This document shows, piece after piece, positions 19,864 to 28,893 of a DNA stretch of 64,000 bases (position 1 is the first letter of the stretch; each line of letters opens with the position of its first letter). The notes beneath the pieces are model-generated. The model had not been told where the DNA came from, did not search any database, and worked only from the letters and a program-made list of their open reading frames with translations. The translations under genes were made by a program, and so were the position numbers. Location: the NCBI RefSeq assembly GCF_001590985.1, contig NZ_BCTX01000011.1:20259-84258 (forward strand). The letters are read 5' to 3'. The stretch comes from Novosphingobium naphthalenivorans NBRC 102051 (GTDB lineage Bacteria; Pseudomonadota; Alphaproteobacteria; Sphingomonadales; Sphingomonadaceae).

Positions 19864-19908
19864 ACAGCCCGGGCGGTTCCTTGCTGTCGCGGAACCGGCC
19901 CGGGCTGT
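19864..19908 (-). terminator. Strong stem-loop downstream of the PTP-like phosphatase gene
   Basis: ACAGCCCGGGCGGTTCC (19864-19880) pairs with GGAACCGGCCCGGGCTGT (19891-19908) with a single bulged C. The loop is 10 bases. It lies 43 bp after the phosphatase stop on the minus strand and is a probable transcription terminator, although the following tract is only mildly T-rich. Confidence 0.65.
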
Positions 19909-19951
19909 CAGATGGGTCATCATCCGGGCGTGCAGCGCCGGATACCTGCGA

Positions 19952-21004
19952 TTATCGCAGCATCACCTGCCGGAGACGGGCGAGATCATCGTCTCCAAAG
20001 CCCAGCACCTTGCGCAGATAGCCTTCGGAGCCGCCATACTGGGCATCGAGATAAGTGAAGAACTGCGCGAGGTAAGACGCTCCGCTCGGGGTGTAGAGCG
20101 GATTGGCCTTGATCGGCTTGTCCTTGCCCTGGGCCATGTACATCTGGACGATCGGGTTGTTCGGATAGTCCTTGGGGTCGACCTGCGGCATTTCCCATTG
20201 CGGGCGGCGCAGTTCGGTCGAGAGGTGATAGTCCTTGAGGATCGTCTCCCGGTCCACCCCGAGCACGTCGTAGAGCAGTGCCGTTGCAATACCCGTGCGG
20301 TCCTGCCCGGCCGAGCAGTGGTAGATCACCGCGCCTTCGTCGGCCATCAGACGGCGGAACAGCGAGCGGAACTGGGGCGCCAGCATCTTTTCCATGCCGG
20401 AGTATATGTTCTCGCCATTGCCCTCGCCGAAACGGGCCATCAGCGGCTTAAGCGAATAGTCGTTGGCAATGAACGTCGCGCCGGTCCGGTCGTCGACCAG
20501 ATCGGGGGCGACTTCGCGTTCCTCAATCGCACGCAGGTCGACCACGCTGTCGATGTGGAGCTGCCCGATCAGCGCGTAGTCGGCATCGGTCAGCAGCGGC
20601 ATGGCGCCCGAGCGGAAGGCCTTGTCCCAGCGCACCATGTGCCCGTCCCTGGTGACGTAGCCTCCGATGTCGCGGAAGTTGCTGCCCTGCTGGAGCGGCA
20701 GCACGCGCTCGGCGGCGATGGTGGTGTGGCCGTCTTCGCCCAGCAGGATCACATAGCGGCGTTCGCCGGAGGGAATGTCCAGCTTGAGCTTGCGGTCCCT
20801 GGCCGTGGCGGCAACGCGGCGGTCGCCATCGTCGATCCGGGTGTCGGCACTGATCCAGACCGAGACCGGCGCGGTATCGTCCCGGTCCAGTTCGACAGTC
20901 CTGCTATCCAGCCGCGTGACGGTCGTCATCTCCCGCGCGAACGCGGGAGACGACGCCAGAACGGCCAGCGTCACGAGAGCGGTGGAGCCCTTGATAAGGC
21001 GCAT
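19952..21004 (-). CDS. Exported tyrosine-phosphatase-like cysteine phosphatase (Y_phosphatase3 type)
   Basis: A 350-residue protein with a signal peptide (MRLIKGSTALVTLAVLASS..AFA, cleavage near 23), an N-terminal beta-rich region (~25-105), then NFRDIGGY (109-116), VVDLR (154-158) and the catalytic P-loop HCSAGQDRTG with Cys230 and Arg236. NFRDIGGY plus HCxxGxxRTG defines the bacterial Y_phosphatase3 / lipid-and-tyrosine phosphatase group. Being exported, it more likely removes phosphate from an external organic phosphate (phosphoinositide, phytate-like or phosphopeptide) than acts in signalling. It lies 17 bp after a TonB receptor gene and is co-transcribed with it. A Pho-box-like repeat precedes the pair. 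Confidence 0.85.
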   Translation of the reverse strand: MRLIKGSTALVTLAVLASSPAFAREMTTVTRLDSRTVELDRDDTAPVSVWISADTRIDDGDRRVAATARDRKLKLDIPSGERRYVILLGEDGHTTIAAERVLPLQQGSNFRDIGGYVTRDGHMVRWDKAFRSGAMPLLTDADYALIGQLHIDSVVDLRAIEEREVAPDLVDDRTGATFIANDYSLKPLMARFGEGNGENIYSGMEKMLAPQFRSLFRRLMADEGAVIYHCSAGQDRTGIATALLYDVLGVDRETILKDYHLSTELRRPQWEMPQVDPKDYPNNPIVQMYMAQGKDKPIKANPLYTPSGASYLAQFFTYLDAQYGGSEGYLRKVLGFGDDDLARLRQVMLR

Positions 21005-21021
21005 GGTTCCGTCCCTTCCGG

Positions 21022-23556
21022 TCAGTAGCTGAAACGCACGCCGAACAGGTAACGCGAGCCGATCCGCTCGACTTCGGTCGGCGTGGCGGTCGTCCCCTCA
21101 TAGGCGATGTAAGTTTCGTTGGTGAGGTTGGCGAGATCGGCGAAGAGCGTCAGATTCTCGTTCATTGCATAGCGCAGCGAGACATCGAGATTGCCGTAGC
21201 CCTTGCGGTATTCACCGCTGCCGAGGCCGCCCAGCGTATCGAGCCAGTGCGACCGCCACTGATAGCTGACACGGGCCGAAGCGCCGTACTTCTCATAGAA
21301 CAGCGAGGCATTGGCGATCGTGTTCGACATGCCCTGGAAGGCGATGTTCTTTTCGGCCGGCGTGTCGAAGCTGCCGTCGAGCAGGGTCAGGTTGCCCTGG
21401 AAGCCGAAGCCCGAGAGCGCGCCGGGCAGGAAGTCGAACTGCTTGAGCACGTTGAATTCGACGCCGTAGAGCTTGCCGCTCTCACCGTTGAACGTGCCCG
21501 AGAGCCGGTAGCCCGACCGGTCGACCCCGCCGAAGTTATAGAAGTCGGAACCCACGGTCTGCTGGCTCTGGTAAAGCACGTTGTCGACCCAGCGGTAGAA
21601 ACCCGCGACCGAAATCAGGCCATTGCCGGGCAGGTAGTATTCGATGCTGGCATCGGTGCCCCAGGTATATTCGGGCTTGAGGAAAGGGTTGCCGCCGCTG
21701 ATCTCGCCGGGGTTCGTCGTATCGTTGATCGAAGCGCCGATGCGCATCGCGCCGAAGGCCGGACGCGACACGCCGCGCTGGCCGGCAAGACGCAGGACCA
21801 GATTGCCCGTCGCCTCGTAGCGGATGTTCAGGCTGGGGAAGAGGTCGGTCCGGCTCGAATGCAGGGCCAGCGGAACATATGTCGTGCCGTCATAGACGGA
21901 CCCGGCATTGTCGAGCACATAGTTCTCGACGCGAAGGCCGCCGATCGCGGTCAGCGGGCCGCTTTCGACTTTGGCCATGACATAGCCGGCCAGCGTCTTT
22001 TCCTTCTGGAAATAGAGGTCGGTGGCGGGCACGTCCTTGGCCGGATCGTAGAGCCCGTAACTTTCCAGCGTCGCCAGCAGGCTGTCGACATCGCGGCGCA
22101 TTGCGACATTGTCGGCGTAATTGAACGTCAGGCCGAGCGGATAGTCCGAATCCCAGGACTTGCCGGTGATGTAGCTGTTGACGTTGAAGGGCTGGCCGAT
22201 CGCCGCGGCATAGGCACCGAGATAGACAACATTCGAGAACGAGAAGTTGTTGCCCTGAATATCGCGGTCCGCATAGAGCCCGCCCGCCGACAGCGTAAGG
22301 TCTCCCATTTCCTTCGAAACGTCGATCTTGGCCGTGTAGCTGTCCGAAACCGTCTTCTGCTTGGCGGGGATCAGGACCGTGCCGGGGATCGAGAGCGAAG
22401 TCTGGCTGAACGTGCCGCTGTTCACGGTGAAGATCGGGAAGTTGGGATTGCTGATGTCATAGGACATGTCGGGCAACCCGGTGCTGGCGGCCATGACCAG
22501 CGGCAGGTAGCTGGTGTTCTCGGTGCGCGTGTAGTTCAGCTTGACCGATGCGGTCAGGCCATCGTCCGTGGCATAGTCGCCGCCGATCGTGCCGATGTAG
22601 TTGCGGTTGCGGTATTCGCCGAAGTTGAAGCTGCCGCGCATCCCGGCCACGTTTTCGCCATCGATGGTGAAATCGTACTGGTTGCGCTGCTCGTTGTCGT
22701 TGAATTCGGAGAAGATCGCCTTGGCATAGATGCGCTTGCCGTCTTCCGGTTCGTATTCGACGCCGCCGAACAGGCCGTTGTTCCAGCGCTCCAGCTTGTA
22801 CTGGCGAATGCTGAAGTTGGTCGGCGTGCCGTCTTCGGCATAGGATGCCTCACGGTTGTCGGTGAGCTGCTTGCGGCGGTAGTGCGAGCCGCCCAGCACG
22901 AAGCCGACGGTATCGTTGGACCAGGAAAGGCGCAGCGATCCCTGGCGCTGTTCGCCGCCGCCGAGGTCCATCTTGCCGTAGCCGAGATCGCCCGAGACGT
23001 GCAGGCCGCGCTTCTGCATCGGTGAATAAGTCTTGAGGTCGATCGTCGCCACGACCGCGTCGGCCTGCAGGTTCGACGTCAGCGACTTGTTGATGACCAT
23101 TTCCGACAGCAGGACGGCGGGGATCGCGTCGAAGCGGAACGCGCGCGTATCACCGCCTTCGTCGACCCCGACGACCGGGATGCCGTCGATGCTGACCGAG
23201 GTCCAGCGATTGGGCGCGCCGCGCACCTGGATGTAGCGTTCCTGCCCCTGGTCGCGCTGGACGGCGACGGCCGGCAGGCGGGCCAGCGCGGCGGCGGCGT
23301 TCTGGTCGGGGAAACGCCCGACGGAGTCGGCTGCGGCAATGTCGGTCAGGTTGTCGGCCTTGCGCTTGGCTTCGACGGAAGCCTGCTGCGAGGCGAGGAT
23401 CGTGCCGGTGACGATGATCGCGTCTCCGTCGACGGCTGCATCATCGGCGGCATCAGTGGCATCGGCGGCAAAGGCGATGGATGCGTGGGAAACGGAAATA
23501 GCTGCGATCGCGGCAAGCGCGGTCGAACGCAGCAGCGCTGCAGATTTCATGTTCAT
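21022..23556 (-). CDS. TonB-dependent receptor of the Xanthomonas/Caulobacter type, paired with a phosphatase
   Basis: An 844-residue receptor. The start at 23556 fits a signal peptide (MNMKSAALL ... ASIAFAAD) and GAAGAGGGG upstream. The plug has DAIIVTGTI, then ADSVGRFPDQNAAAALARLPAVAVQRDQG, the hallmark of the large TonB-Xanth-Caul group that often imports carbohydrates or other organic ligands, and RGAPNRWTSVSIDGIPV. The C-terminus ends YLFGVRFSY. The downstream exported phosphatase suggests uptake of a phosphorylated compound or its dephosphorylated product. The divergent neighbour is a tandem TetR regulator. Confidence 0.9.
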   Translation of the reverse strand: MNMKSAALLRSTALAAIAAISVSHASIAFAADATDAADDAAVDGDAIIVTGTILASQQASVEAKRKADNLTDIAAADSVGRFPDQNAAAALARLPAVAVQRDQGQERYIQVRGAPNRWTSVSIDGIPVVGVDEGGDTRAFRFDAIPAVLLSEMVINKSLTSNLQADAVVATIDLKTYSPMQKRGLHVSGDLGYGKMDLGGGEQRQGSLRLSWSNDTVGFVLGGSHYRRKQLTDNREASYAEDGTPTNFSIRQYKLERWNNGLFGGVEYEPEDGKRIYAKAIFSEFNDNEQRNQYDFTIDGENVAGMRGSFNFGEYRNRNYIGTIGGDYATDDGLTASVKLNYTRTENTSYLPLVMAASTGLPDMSYDISNPNFPIFTVNSGTFSQTSLSIPGTVLIPAKQKTVSDSYTAKIDVSKEMGDLTLSAGGLYADRDIQGNNFSFSNVVYLGAYAAAIGQPFNVNSYITGKSWDSDYPLGLTFNYADNVAMRRDVDSLLATLESYGLYDPAKDVPATDLYFQKEKTLAGYVMAKVESGPLTAIGGLRVENYVLDNAGSVYDGTTYVPLALHSSRTDLFPSLNIRYEATGNLVLRLAGQRGVSRPAFGAMRIGASINDTTNPGEISGGNPFLKPEYTWGTDASIEYYLPGNGLISVAGFYRWVDNVLYQSQQTVGSDFYNFGGVDRSGYRLSGTFNGESGKLYGVEFNVLKQFDFLPGALSGFGFQGNLTLLDGSFDTPAEKNIAFQGMSNTIANASLFYEKYGASARVSYQWRSHWLDTLGGLGSGEYRKGYGNLDVSLRYAMNENLTLFADLANLTNETYIAYEGTTATPTEVERIGSRYLFGVRFSY

Positions 23557-23611
23557 TGGTAGTGCCCCTCTTCGGTGTGACGGGGCGACTAGAACGGTTG
23601 TATGTATGTCG

Positions 23612-23640
23612 GGTGACACATTTGTGAGCATCGTGTGACG
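23612..23640 (-). promoter_or_regulatory. Pho-box-like triple direct repeat
   Basis: On the minus strand three 7-bp units, CGTCACA, GCTCACA and TGTCACC, are separated by 4-bp spacers (CGAT, AATG), giving the 11-bp period of PhoB operators (consensus CTGTCAT-N4-CTGTCAT). The site ends 55 bp before the receptor ATG, and ACATACAT about 8 bp downstream of the last unit could be the -10. It suggests that the receptor-phosphatase operon responds to phosphate limitation. Confidence 0.55.
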
Positions 23641-23730
23641 CAGTGCAGCAAAGCCTCGGGGCTCGCTTGCGTCCTTGCGATCTGCTAGGCGTCATTGGGA
23701 AGAGGGAAATAGCCGAAGGCGCTGAATACC

Positions 23731-24957
23731 TTGAGTAATGCCGAAAAGACATCGTTAAACAGGTTGATAGATGCCGTCCTGGAAACATGGGAGGTTGACG
23801 GGCACGCCGCACTGTCTGCGAGAAAGGTCAGCCTTCTCGCAGGTGCTCCGGTGTCTTCAATCTACCATCACTTCGGATCTCTGGAACACTTGTTTTCAAG
23901 GACTCAACAGGCGGCGCTCGAACGTGCCCGTTGCTGGTGCGACGCGCAGTTGCATCTGGTGTCGATGGTGGGCGGTGATATGGCGGCGTTTCCCGGCTTC
24001 TTTGCCACAGTCGTGGACGAGTGGGCCAATTCGCAGCGCCAGCTTGCGTTTGCCTGGCGGGAGGGCCAGCTGCTTGGCGCAAGAAGCGTGGCCCAGCGGC
24101 AGGTGAGCGAGGGCTGGACCGCGCTCTGGGCGGATTTCTGGCAGGCCGCCGGAGAGCAGTTTGGCCTGGGAAGCAAACGGATCGTGGTCGAACGCGTGTT
24201 CGAGAATGAAAGCCTGCTCCACATGCTGCGCTGGGAGCGGATGCTCGACCGGGCCGGGCTCGATGAATTTTCCCGAGGCCTCGCGGCGTGGCTGACAGGT
24301 TCGAAAATGCCTCCGGCGCCCTGGCGCGAGGCGGCGCGCAGCGAGGCTCAGCGCACCATGCCGGAATTGCCGCAGCGCGACGGCACGGCGGTGGCGGTCA
24401 TGGAGGCCGCGACTCTCGTTCTGGAACAGCAGGGCGTGGCGGGCCTGACGCATCGCGCGGTTGCCGCGCAGGCGGGGCTTACACTCGGGGTGGTCCTGCA
24501 CAAGTTTCGCACCAAGTCCGAACTTCTCGCTGCAGCCTTCGAGGGCGTTTACCTGTCAAACCTGGGGCGGGCTGCGCGGGAAACCGAAGCGGCGCAGGCA
24601 TCGGGCGGAGACCTCTCGATGCTGGATCTCCTGGCGCGGGGCATACACAGATCCGTGGGCAAGGTGGGCATGGAGGAACTGACCCTGGCCGCCGCGCGAG
24701 ATCCTGCACTGCAGCAGTTCGCATCGCAAATGCGCTACTTGCGCGGCCGCAGTGCAAGAGGCGCGCTGGAGCAGATCGCCGGCGGCAAGCGGCGGATAGG
24801 CCATCTCGAAGCCGCCCTGTTCTCCAGCTTCGCATCGGCGCAGATACGGGTGCACACCGGCGCCGACCACGAGCTCGCGCAGCGATCCATACGCGAAGAA
24901 CTGGAAGTGGTAAGCGCTTGCGTCCGCAATGTCGAAAGTGCCGAGGAAGACGGGTAG
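23731..24957 (+). CDS. Tandem TetR-family transcriptional regulator (two TetR modules in one chain)
   Basis: A 408-residue protein made of two TetR/AcrR units. The first HTH is near residues 22-55 (ALSARKVSLLAG..SSIYHHFGSLEHLF) with a ligand domain to ~195. The second HTH is near residues 225-272 (VAGLTHRAVAAQAGLTLGVVLHKF) followed by a second ligand domain. Usual TetR proteins are ~200 residues and dimerise, so this chain could be a built-in pseudo-dimer. The only in-frame starts after the upstream stop are TTG 23731 and CTG 23722; the first in-frame ATG is ~80 codons in, beyond the HTH. It is divergent from the receptor-phosphatase operon, its likely target. Confidence 0.8.
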   Translation: MSNAEKTSLNRLIDAVLETWEVDGHAALSARKVSLLAGAPVSSIYHHFGSLEHLFSRTQQAALERARCWCDAQLHLVSMVGGDMAAFPGFFATVVDEWANSQRQLAFAWREGQLLGARSVAQRQVSEGWTALWADFWQAAGEQFGLGSKRIVVERVFENESLLHMLRWERMLDRAGLDEFSRGLAAWLTGSKMPPAPWREAARSEAQRTMPELPQRDGTAVAVMEAATLVLEQQGVAGLTHRAVAAQAGLTLGVVLHKFRTKSELLAAAFEGVYLSNLGRAARETEAAQASGGDLSMLDLLARGIHRSVGKVGMEELTLAAARDPALQQFASQMRYLRGRSARGALEQIAGGKRRIGHLEAALFSSFASAQIRVHTGADHELAQRSIREELEVVSACVRNVESAEEDG

Positions 24958-24984
24958 GATGATTCAGGTGTTACGTTGCCCGCT

Positions 24985-26397
24985 TTAGAGCGCGGCGCGG
25001 CATTGTGATCGCCTGCCGTTGATCCGGCAGTCACGCAGCTTCTGCCCATCCACGTCGAAGACGGCCGCGTGCCATGTTTTACGGCCGGTCCGTTCCAGCG
25101 TCATGTATCCGAAGGATGCAACGATCGCGTCGAAGCGGCGGACAGGCGTTCCGGGAAGCGGGGTAACTTTCGCGGGCAGGACTTGCGGCAAGGGCACGGT
25201 GTCTTCCTGGGTGCCCGAGAAGCCCGCGACGAATTGGCTTGGTTGCTTGCCGCCCAGATCCACCTGTTCCCACAAGTGCACGTGCCCGGCCAGCAGGACA
25301 TCAACCCCCTTGGGCATGACGTGCTTGTTTTCCTTGCCGAACAGCCGGTTCAGCGCCTTGTTTCCGGCCTTCAGTTTGATCTGGCCGTTTTTCCCGGCCT
25401 GCGCCGTCACGGCGAGGAAGGGGTAGTGGTCGACTGCGAAGGTAAAGGTCTTGCCCGCCGCCATTTCCGCCAGCATCCGCGCGGTCTGGCGATATTGCGC
25501 AGCGTGCGGGTCCGAGGGGGCAATCTTGCCCGTGCCCGCATGGGAAAGGTCCATCACGACGACTTGTGCACCGTCGCCGAGCGGCACGGCATAAGGCGGG
25601 CTATAGTCTCCCGCCGTGTCGTTGCCGGGATCGTTGCAGTCGCGTCCGGCAAGCAGCGGCCGGGGATCGAGCAAACGCCACCAGCCTTGGCCCGCACGGG
25701 CGCAATTTTCGTGATTGCCGCGGGCAAGGGCCCAGGGGGCTACGGCGAGCAGGGGGGCGCCGGGTTGAAAGAAATCGGCATCCCAGGCATCCCACCCATA
25801 GCCCCAGGGCGAGCCCGTGCAGCCTGCCTCGCCCTCAGGGCAGGGGTTTTCGCGGTAGAGATAGTCGCCGACGTGAACCACCAGATCGGGTTTCCACGCG
25901 GCGGCTTGCGTGGCGATCCGGGCGAAGGGGTATTGCTGGGGATCGTTGCAGGCCTGCCAGGCATCGTCCTTGGCCTTGAGACGGCAACCGGTGTCGCCGA
26001 TCACGACGATGCGGTTGATGTGTTTCGGGGGCAAAGGCAGCGGCCGGCTGCCGAGAACGGCACTGGCCGTGCCTTCGGGCACCGTAAGGTCACAAACCCG
26101 GACGGGAAAGGCGGAAGGCTTGGACAAGTCCGGAGTGGAGGCTGTCGGGCGCAGCGGTTCGGTTGCAGGAGCAGCGCGCAATTGCATCGGCACTTCGCGG
26201 CCGTCGAGCGTGAGAACAGGGCATTGCCCGGCCCGGGTGATCGCGCGGGCCGTGGGAACGCCGTCCGGACCCAGCGCCACGAATGCCGCAAGCACCGGGT
26301 CATCGGGACTGGAAAAGCATGGCGCGCCGGACAGGGCCAGCGCGCCAGCAATGGCGGGCACGGTAAGGCGAAGAACGGCCGTGCCCGCCCGTGCCAT
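24985..26397 (-). CDS. Exported metallophosphoesterase (purple-acid-phosphatase-like)
   Basis: A 470-residue protein with a hydrophobic signal segment (VPAIAGALALSGAPCF) and the calcineurin-like metallophosphoesterase motifs in order: GDTG (~134-137), GDYLYRENPC, GNHENC (~229-234) and GHVHLWEQ (~364-371). These supply the Asp, Asn and His ligands of a dinuclear metal site. Several Cys residues could form periplasmic disulfides. It probably hydrolyses phosphomonoesters or diesters outside the cytoplasm. Its ATG overlaps the TGA of the receptor gene upstream (TGATG), so the two are translated as a coupled pair. Confidence 0.87.
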   Translation of the reverse strand: MARAGTAVLRLTVPAIAGALALSGAPCFSSPDDPVLAAFVALGPDGVPTARAITRAGQCPVLTLDGREVPMQLRAAPATEPLRPTASTPDLSKPSAFPVRVCDLTVPEGTASAVLGSRPLPLPPKHINRIVVIGDTGCRLKAKDDAWQACNDPQQYPFARIATQAAAWKPDLVVHVGDYLYRENPCPEGEAGCTGSPWGYGWDAWDADFFQPGAPLLAVAPWALARGNHENCARAGQGWWRLLDPRPLLAGRDCNDPGNDTAGDYSPPYAVPLGDGAQVVVMDLSHAGTGKIAPSDPHAAQYRQTARMLAEMAAGKTFTFAVDHYPFLAVTAQAGKNGQIKLKAGNKALNRLFGKENKHVMPKGVDVLLAGHVHLWEQVDLGGKQPSQFVAGFSGTQEDTVPLPQVLPAKVTPLPGTPVRRFDAIVASFGYMTLERTGRKTWHAAVFDVDGQKLRDCRINGRRSQCRAAL

Positions 26398-28649
26398 CAG
26401 AACTTGGCCTTCAGGCTGATGCTGGCCTCGCGGCCGGGCTGGAAGTGGTACTGGTCATTGCCCGTGATATCACCGGCGGGACCGTCGTTGATGTCGATCG
26501 ACGTGACCTTTTCGCTGTTGAACAGGTCTGACACCGTGCCTTCGACCGCGAAGATGCCGAAATCATAGCCGATCGAGAGGATCGTGTTGTGATAGGGCGA
26601 GATGCGGTAGCCCGGCGTATTGGCATCGTCGGCATATTGCACGCCGGTGTACTTGTCGATGAGCGAGAACTTCACCGGGCCATGCTTGTACAGGACGCCG
26701 GCTGCTGCCGTGCCCTTGGGGGCCTTGGCAACCTGAAGCTTGGTGTCCTTGTCCTTGGCATCGTTGAGCGAGCCGTTGACGAACAGGGCCAGGCCGTTGT
26801 TGAAGGCATAGGTGATCTGGCCTTCCACACCTTCGTAGACGACACCGCCCAGATTGTAGAAAACCTTGTCGCCGTCCACGGTCTTGTTGGCGAACTTGTT
26901 GTTGAAGTCGATGTGATAGTAATCGGCGTCAATCGACAGGTGCGAGCCGTGATAGACCATGCCGACCTGATAGTTGTCAGACGTCTGGGGCTTCACCGTG
27001 TTGTTGGACGGATCGATGTTGTAGAGCACGCTCAGCGGCGGGGCGAGGAAGCCCTTGGCGTATTGGGCATAGGCTGAAAGGTTGTTCGTCACCATGTAGT
27101 TGGCGGTAAGGAACGGCAGCGACTGGTGCCAGCTTTCGGAGAAGTGCGCGGGCAGGTGCGTCTTCTGGTTGGCGATAGCGCTGATCGAGCGGGTGAACTC
27201 CAGATACTTGAAGCCCGGCGTGATCTTCAGGCCCGAAATCGGCTGCAATTCCAGCTCGGCGAAAAGCTGTTCCTGGTTGCCGTGCGAATCCTGATCGTAG
27301 TTGATGTAGGTGTAGTGGGTCTTGCCGTCCGTGCCGGTGTACTTCTGGTTGTAGTTCCAGTTGCCATAGCCGCCTGCGGCAATGTCGTACTCATAGCGCT
27401 TGCGGTGCGTGACGTTCCACTCGATCCAGCCGCCCGCGGTGATCTTGGCCCAGGGCGTGACCTGGACCATCGCCTTCATGATGTCGCCGTAAGTGCGGTA
27501 GCTGTTGAGCTTGGCGTAACCGGGCAGGCCATCGGCCGAGGTGCGGCTCGTCGCGCCGAGAGCTGCGGCAGTATAGACCGTGCCTCCTTCGACGGTGGTG
27601 TCGGCGGCCGTGTAGGTCGAGTTGTTGTAGAAATAGGTATAGGCGCGGTTCTCGAACCGCACGCCCGGCGCGATGTCCGCTTCGAGCTTCACCAGTTCGA
27701 AGTCGGTGGTCTTGTTCGTGTAGTTGTATTTCCAGTACTGCGACGAGGTGGGATCGTTGTTGAGCAGGTAGTGCTTGCCGTAATCCTGCACCTGCTGCAG
27801 CGTCGGGCCATCGTTGTCGGGCTGGTTGAAATGGTTCTTGTTGTAGGTCGAGAGCAGCGTCAGCTTGACGTCGGGCCCGATCGGAATGACCGCCTTTCCG
27901 AACAGGTTAAGCTGGTGATAGGGCGCATAGGACCGCACGCCGTCGGTATGGACGTACTGGCCGCCCAGCAGCACTTCGGTCCCGCCCAGCGCCTTGATCG
28001 CGCCCGACTGGAGCATCGGCCGGATCAGCCAGGTGTTGTTGGTGCCATAGGATGCGCGGACGTCGGCGCCCATGTCCTCGCGGGTGGCGCGGGAGAACAG
28101 GTTCACGCTGCCGCCGAATGTCGCCTGGCCGAGATTGCTGGCATTGCCCGGTCCGCGGTCGACGACCACGGTCTCGATGGTGTTCGACGGGAAGAAGGTG
28201 TTCGAGTGGTGGGTCGGATCGTTGGTGTCGCCGAACGGGACGCCGTCGTAAGTGATGTTGTATTCGCCGTCCTGGAAGCCACGCAGCTGCCCCTTGGATT
28301 CGCTGATCCCCATGCCGCCGTCGCCGCCGGTGCTGGTGAAGCTGGGCGTGATGAGGGCCAGCTGGTTGAAGTCGGCGGTGGCGGGCAGCGAGTCCTCGAT
28401 GAACGAGCGCGAGACGATCGCCTGCGGTTCGGTCGTGTGCAGCGATGCCGTCACCGGCGCGATTTCGTTGGCGCGCGTGCCAGTGACGATGATGTCCGAG
28501 CCTTCGGCGATGACGGTGTCGGCGTCGGTGTCCTTGCCCGGCCCACTCTCGTCGGCCCAGGCGGGAGCAGAAAGGCCTGCTGCGAGGGCTGCGAGGCTCA
28601 GGCCTGTAAGACCGGCGAACCGGCGTGAACGGATCTTGTCATGAGGCAT
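26397..28649 (-). CDS. TonB-dependent receptor paired with a metallophosphoesterase
   Basis: A 750-residue outer-membrane receptor with a signal peptide (MPHDKIRSRRFAGLTG ... APAWADE), plug start GSDIIVTGTRANEIAP, the loop GQLRGFQDGEYNITYDGVPFGD and VVVDRGPGNASNLGQATFGGSVN, and a C-terminal strand EASISLKAKF ending in Phe. The barrel is rich in Tyr and Asn. The start is preceded by GGGGGGAC. It is translationally coupled to the exported phosphoesterase and divergent from a two-component system. The pairing suggests import linked to dephosphorylation of an extracellular substrate, parallel to the locus at 20-23.6 kb. Confidence 0.9.
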   Translation of the reverse strand: MPHDKIRSRRFAGLTGLSLAALAAGLSAPAWADESGPGKDTDADTVIAEGSDIIVTGTRANEIAPVTASLHTTEPQAIVSRSFIEDSLPATADFNQLALITPSFTSTGGDGGMGISESKGQLRGFQDGEYNITYDGVPFGDTNDPTHHSNTFFPSNTIETVVVDRGPGNASNLGQATFGGSVNLFSRATREDMGADVRASYGTNNTWLIRPMLQSGAIKALGGTEVLLGGQYVHTDGVRSYAPYHQLNLFGKAVIPIGPDVKLTLLSTYNKNHFNQPDNDGPTLQQVQDYGKHYLLNNDPTSSQYWKYNYTNKTTDFELVKLEADIAPGVRFENRAYTYFYNNSTYTAADTTVEGGTVYTAAALGATSRTSADGLPGYAKLNSYRTYGDIMKAMVQVTPWAKITAGGWIEWNVTHRKRYEYDIAAGGYGNWNYNQKYTGTDGKTHYTYINYDQDSHGNQEQLFAELELQPISGLKITPGFKYLEFTRSISAIANQKTHLPAHFSESWHQSLPFLTANYMVTNNLSAYAQYAKGFLAPPLSVLYNIDPSNNTVKPQTSDNYQVGMVYHGSHLSIDADYYHIDFNNKFANKTVDGDKVFYNLGGVVYEGVEGQITYAFNNGLALFVNGSLNDAKDKDTKLQVAKAPKGTAAAGVLYKHGPVKFSLIDKYTGVQYADDANTPGYRISPYHNTILSIGYDFGIFAVEGTVSDLFNSEKVTSIDINDGPAGDITGNDQYHFQPGREASISLKAKF

Positions 28650-28708
28650 TGGGAAGTCCCCCCTGGTCGATTGTCTGGGATCGATTTGGGGCGGCTATGG
28701 CTGCTGGA

Positions 28709-28724
28709 TGACGAAACGGCGTCA
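28709..28724. promoter_or_regulatory. Inverted repeat TGACG-N6-CGTCA in the receptor / response-regulator intergenic region
   Basis: Perfect 5-bp arms TGACG (28709-28713) and CGTCA (28720-28724), 60 bp upstream of the receptor start and 170 bp before the response regulator. The rest of the 244-bp interval is unusually AT-rich around 28741-28850 and probably holds the divergent promoters. The symmetry could arise by chance. Confidence 0.35.
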
Positions 28725-28893
28725 CTATTGTTGCAATTCGAATATTGGGAAAATGTAATGTCTCAGGTCATTTGAAGAAAAACAAATAACCTATTTATCA
28801 CAGTGTTTTGGTGTCCGATTTTGGTGGATGGGAGATTGTTGATTATTCCCAACCCCGCAGGCATGAGGCGCCGCGTTCGATAAGGAGCATGGC

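Larger units (their letters stand above)
19571..19951. other. 381-bp intergenic region between siderophore receptor and PTP-like gene
   Basis: It holds the receptor promoter with the Fur-like box (19591-19612) and, at the other end, the stem-loop 19864-19908 behind the phosphatase gene. In the middle (~19620-19860) no gene is recognised; short open frames there lack family signatures or a ribosome site. Confidence 0.6.

Noticed and set aside
28650..28893. A second Pho box before the receptor-phosphoesterase pair
   Set aside because: Only one TCGTCAT-like unit is visible and there is no repeat at 11-bp spacing, unlike the site at 23612-23640.
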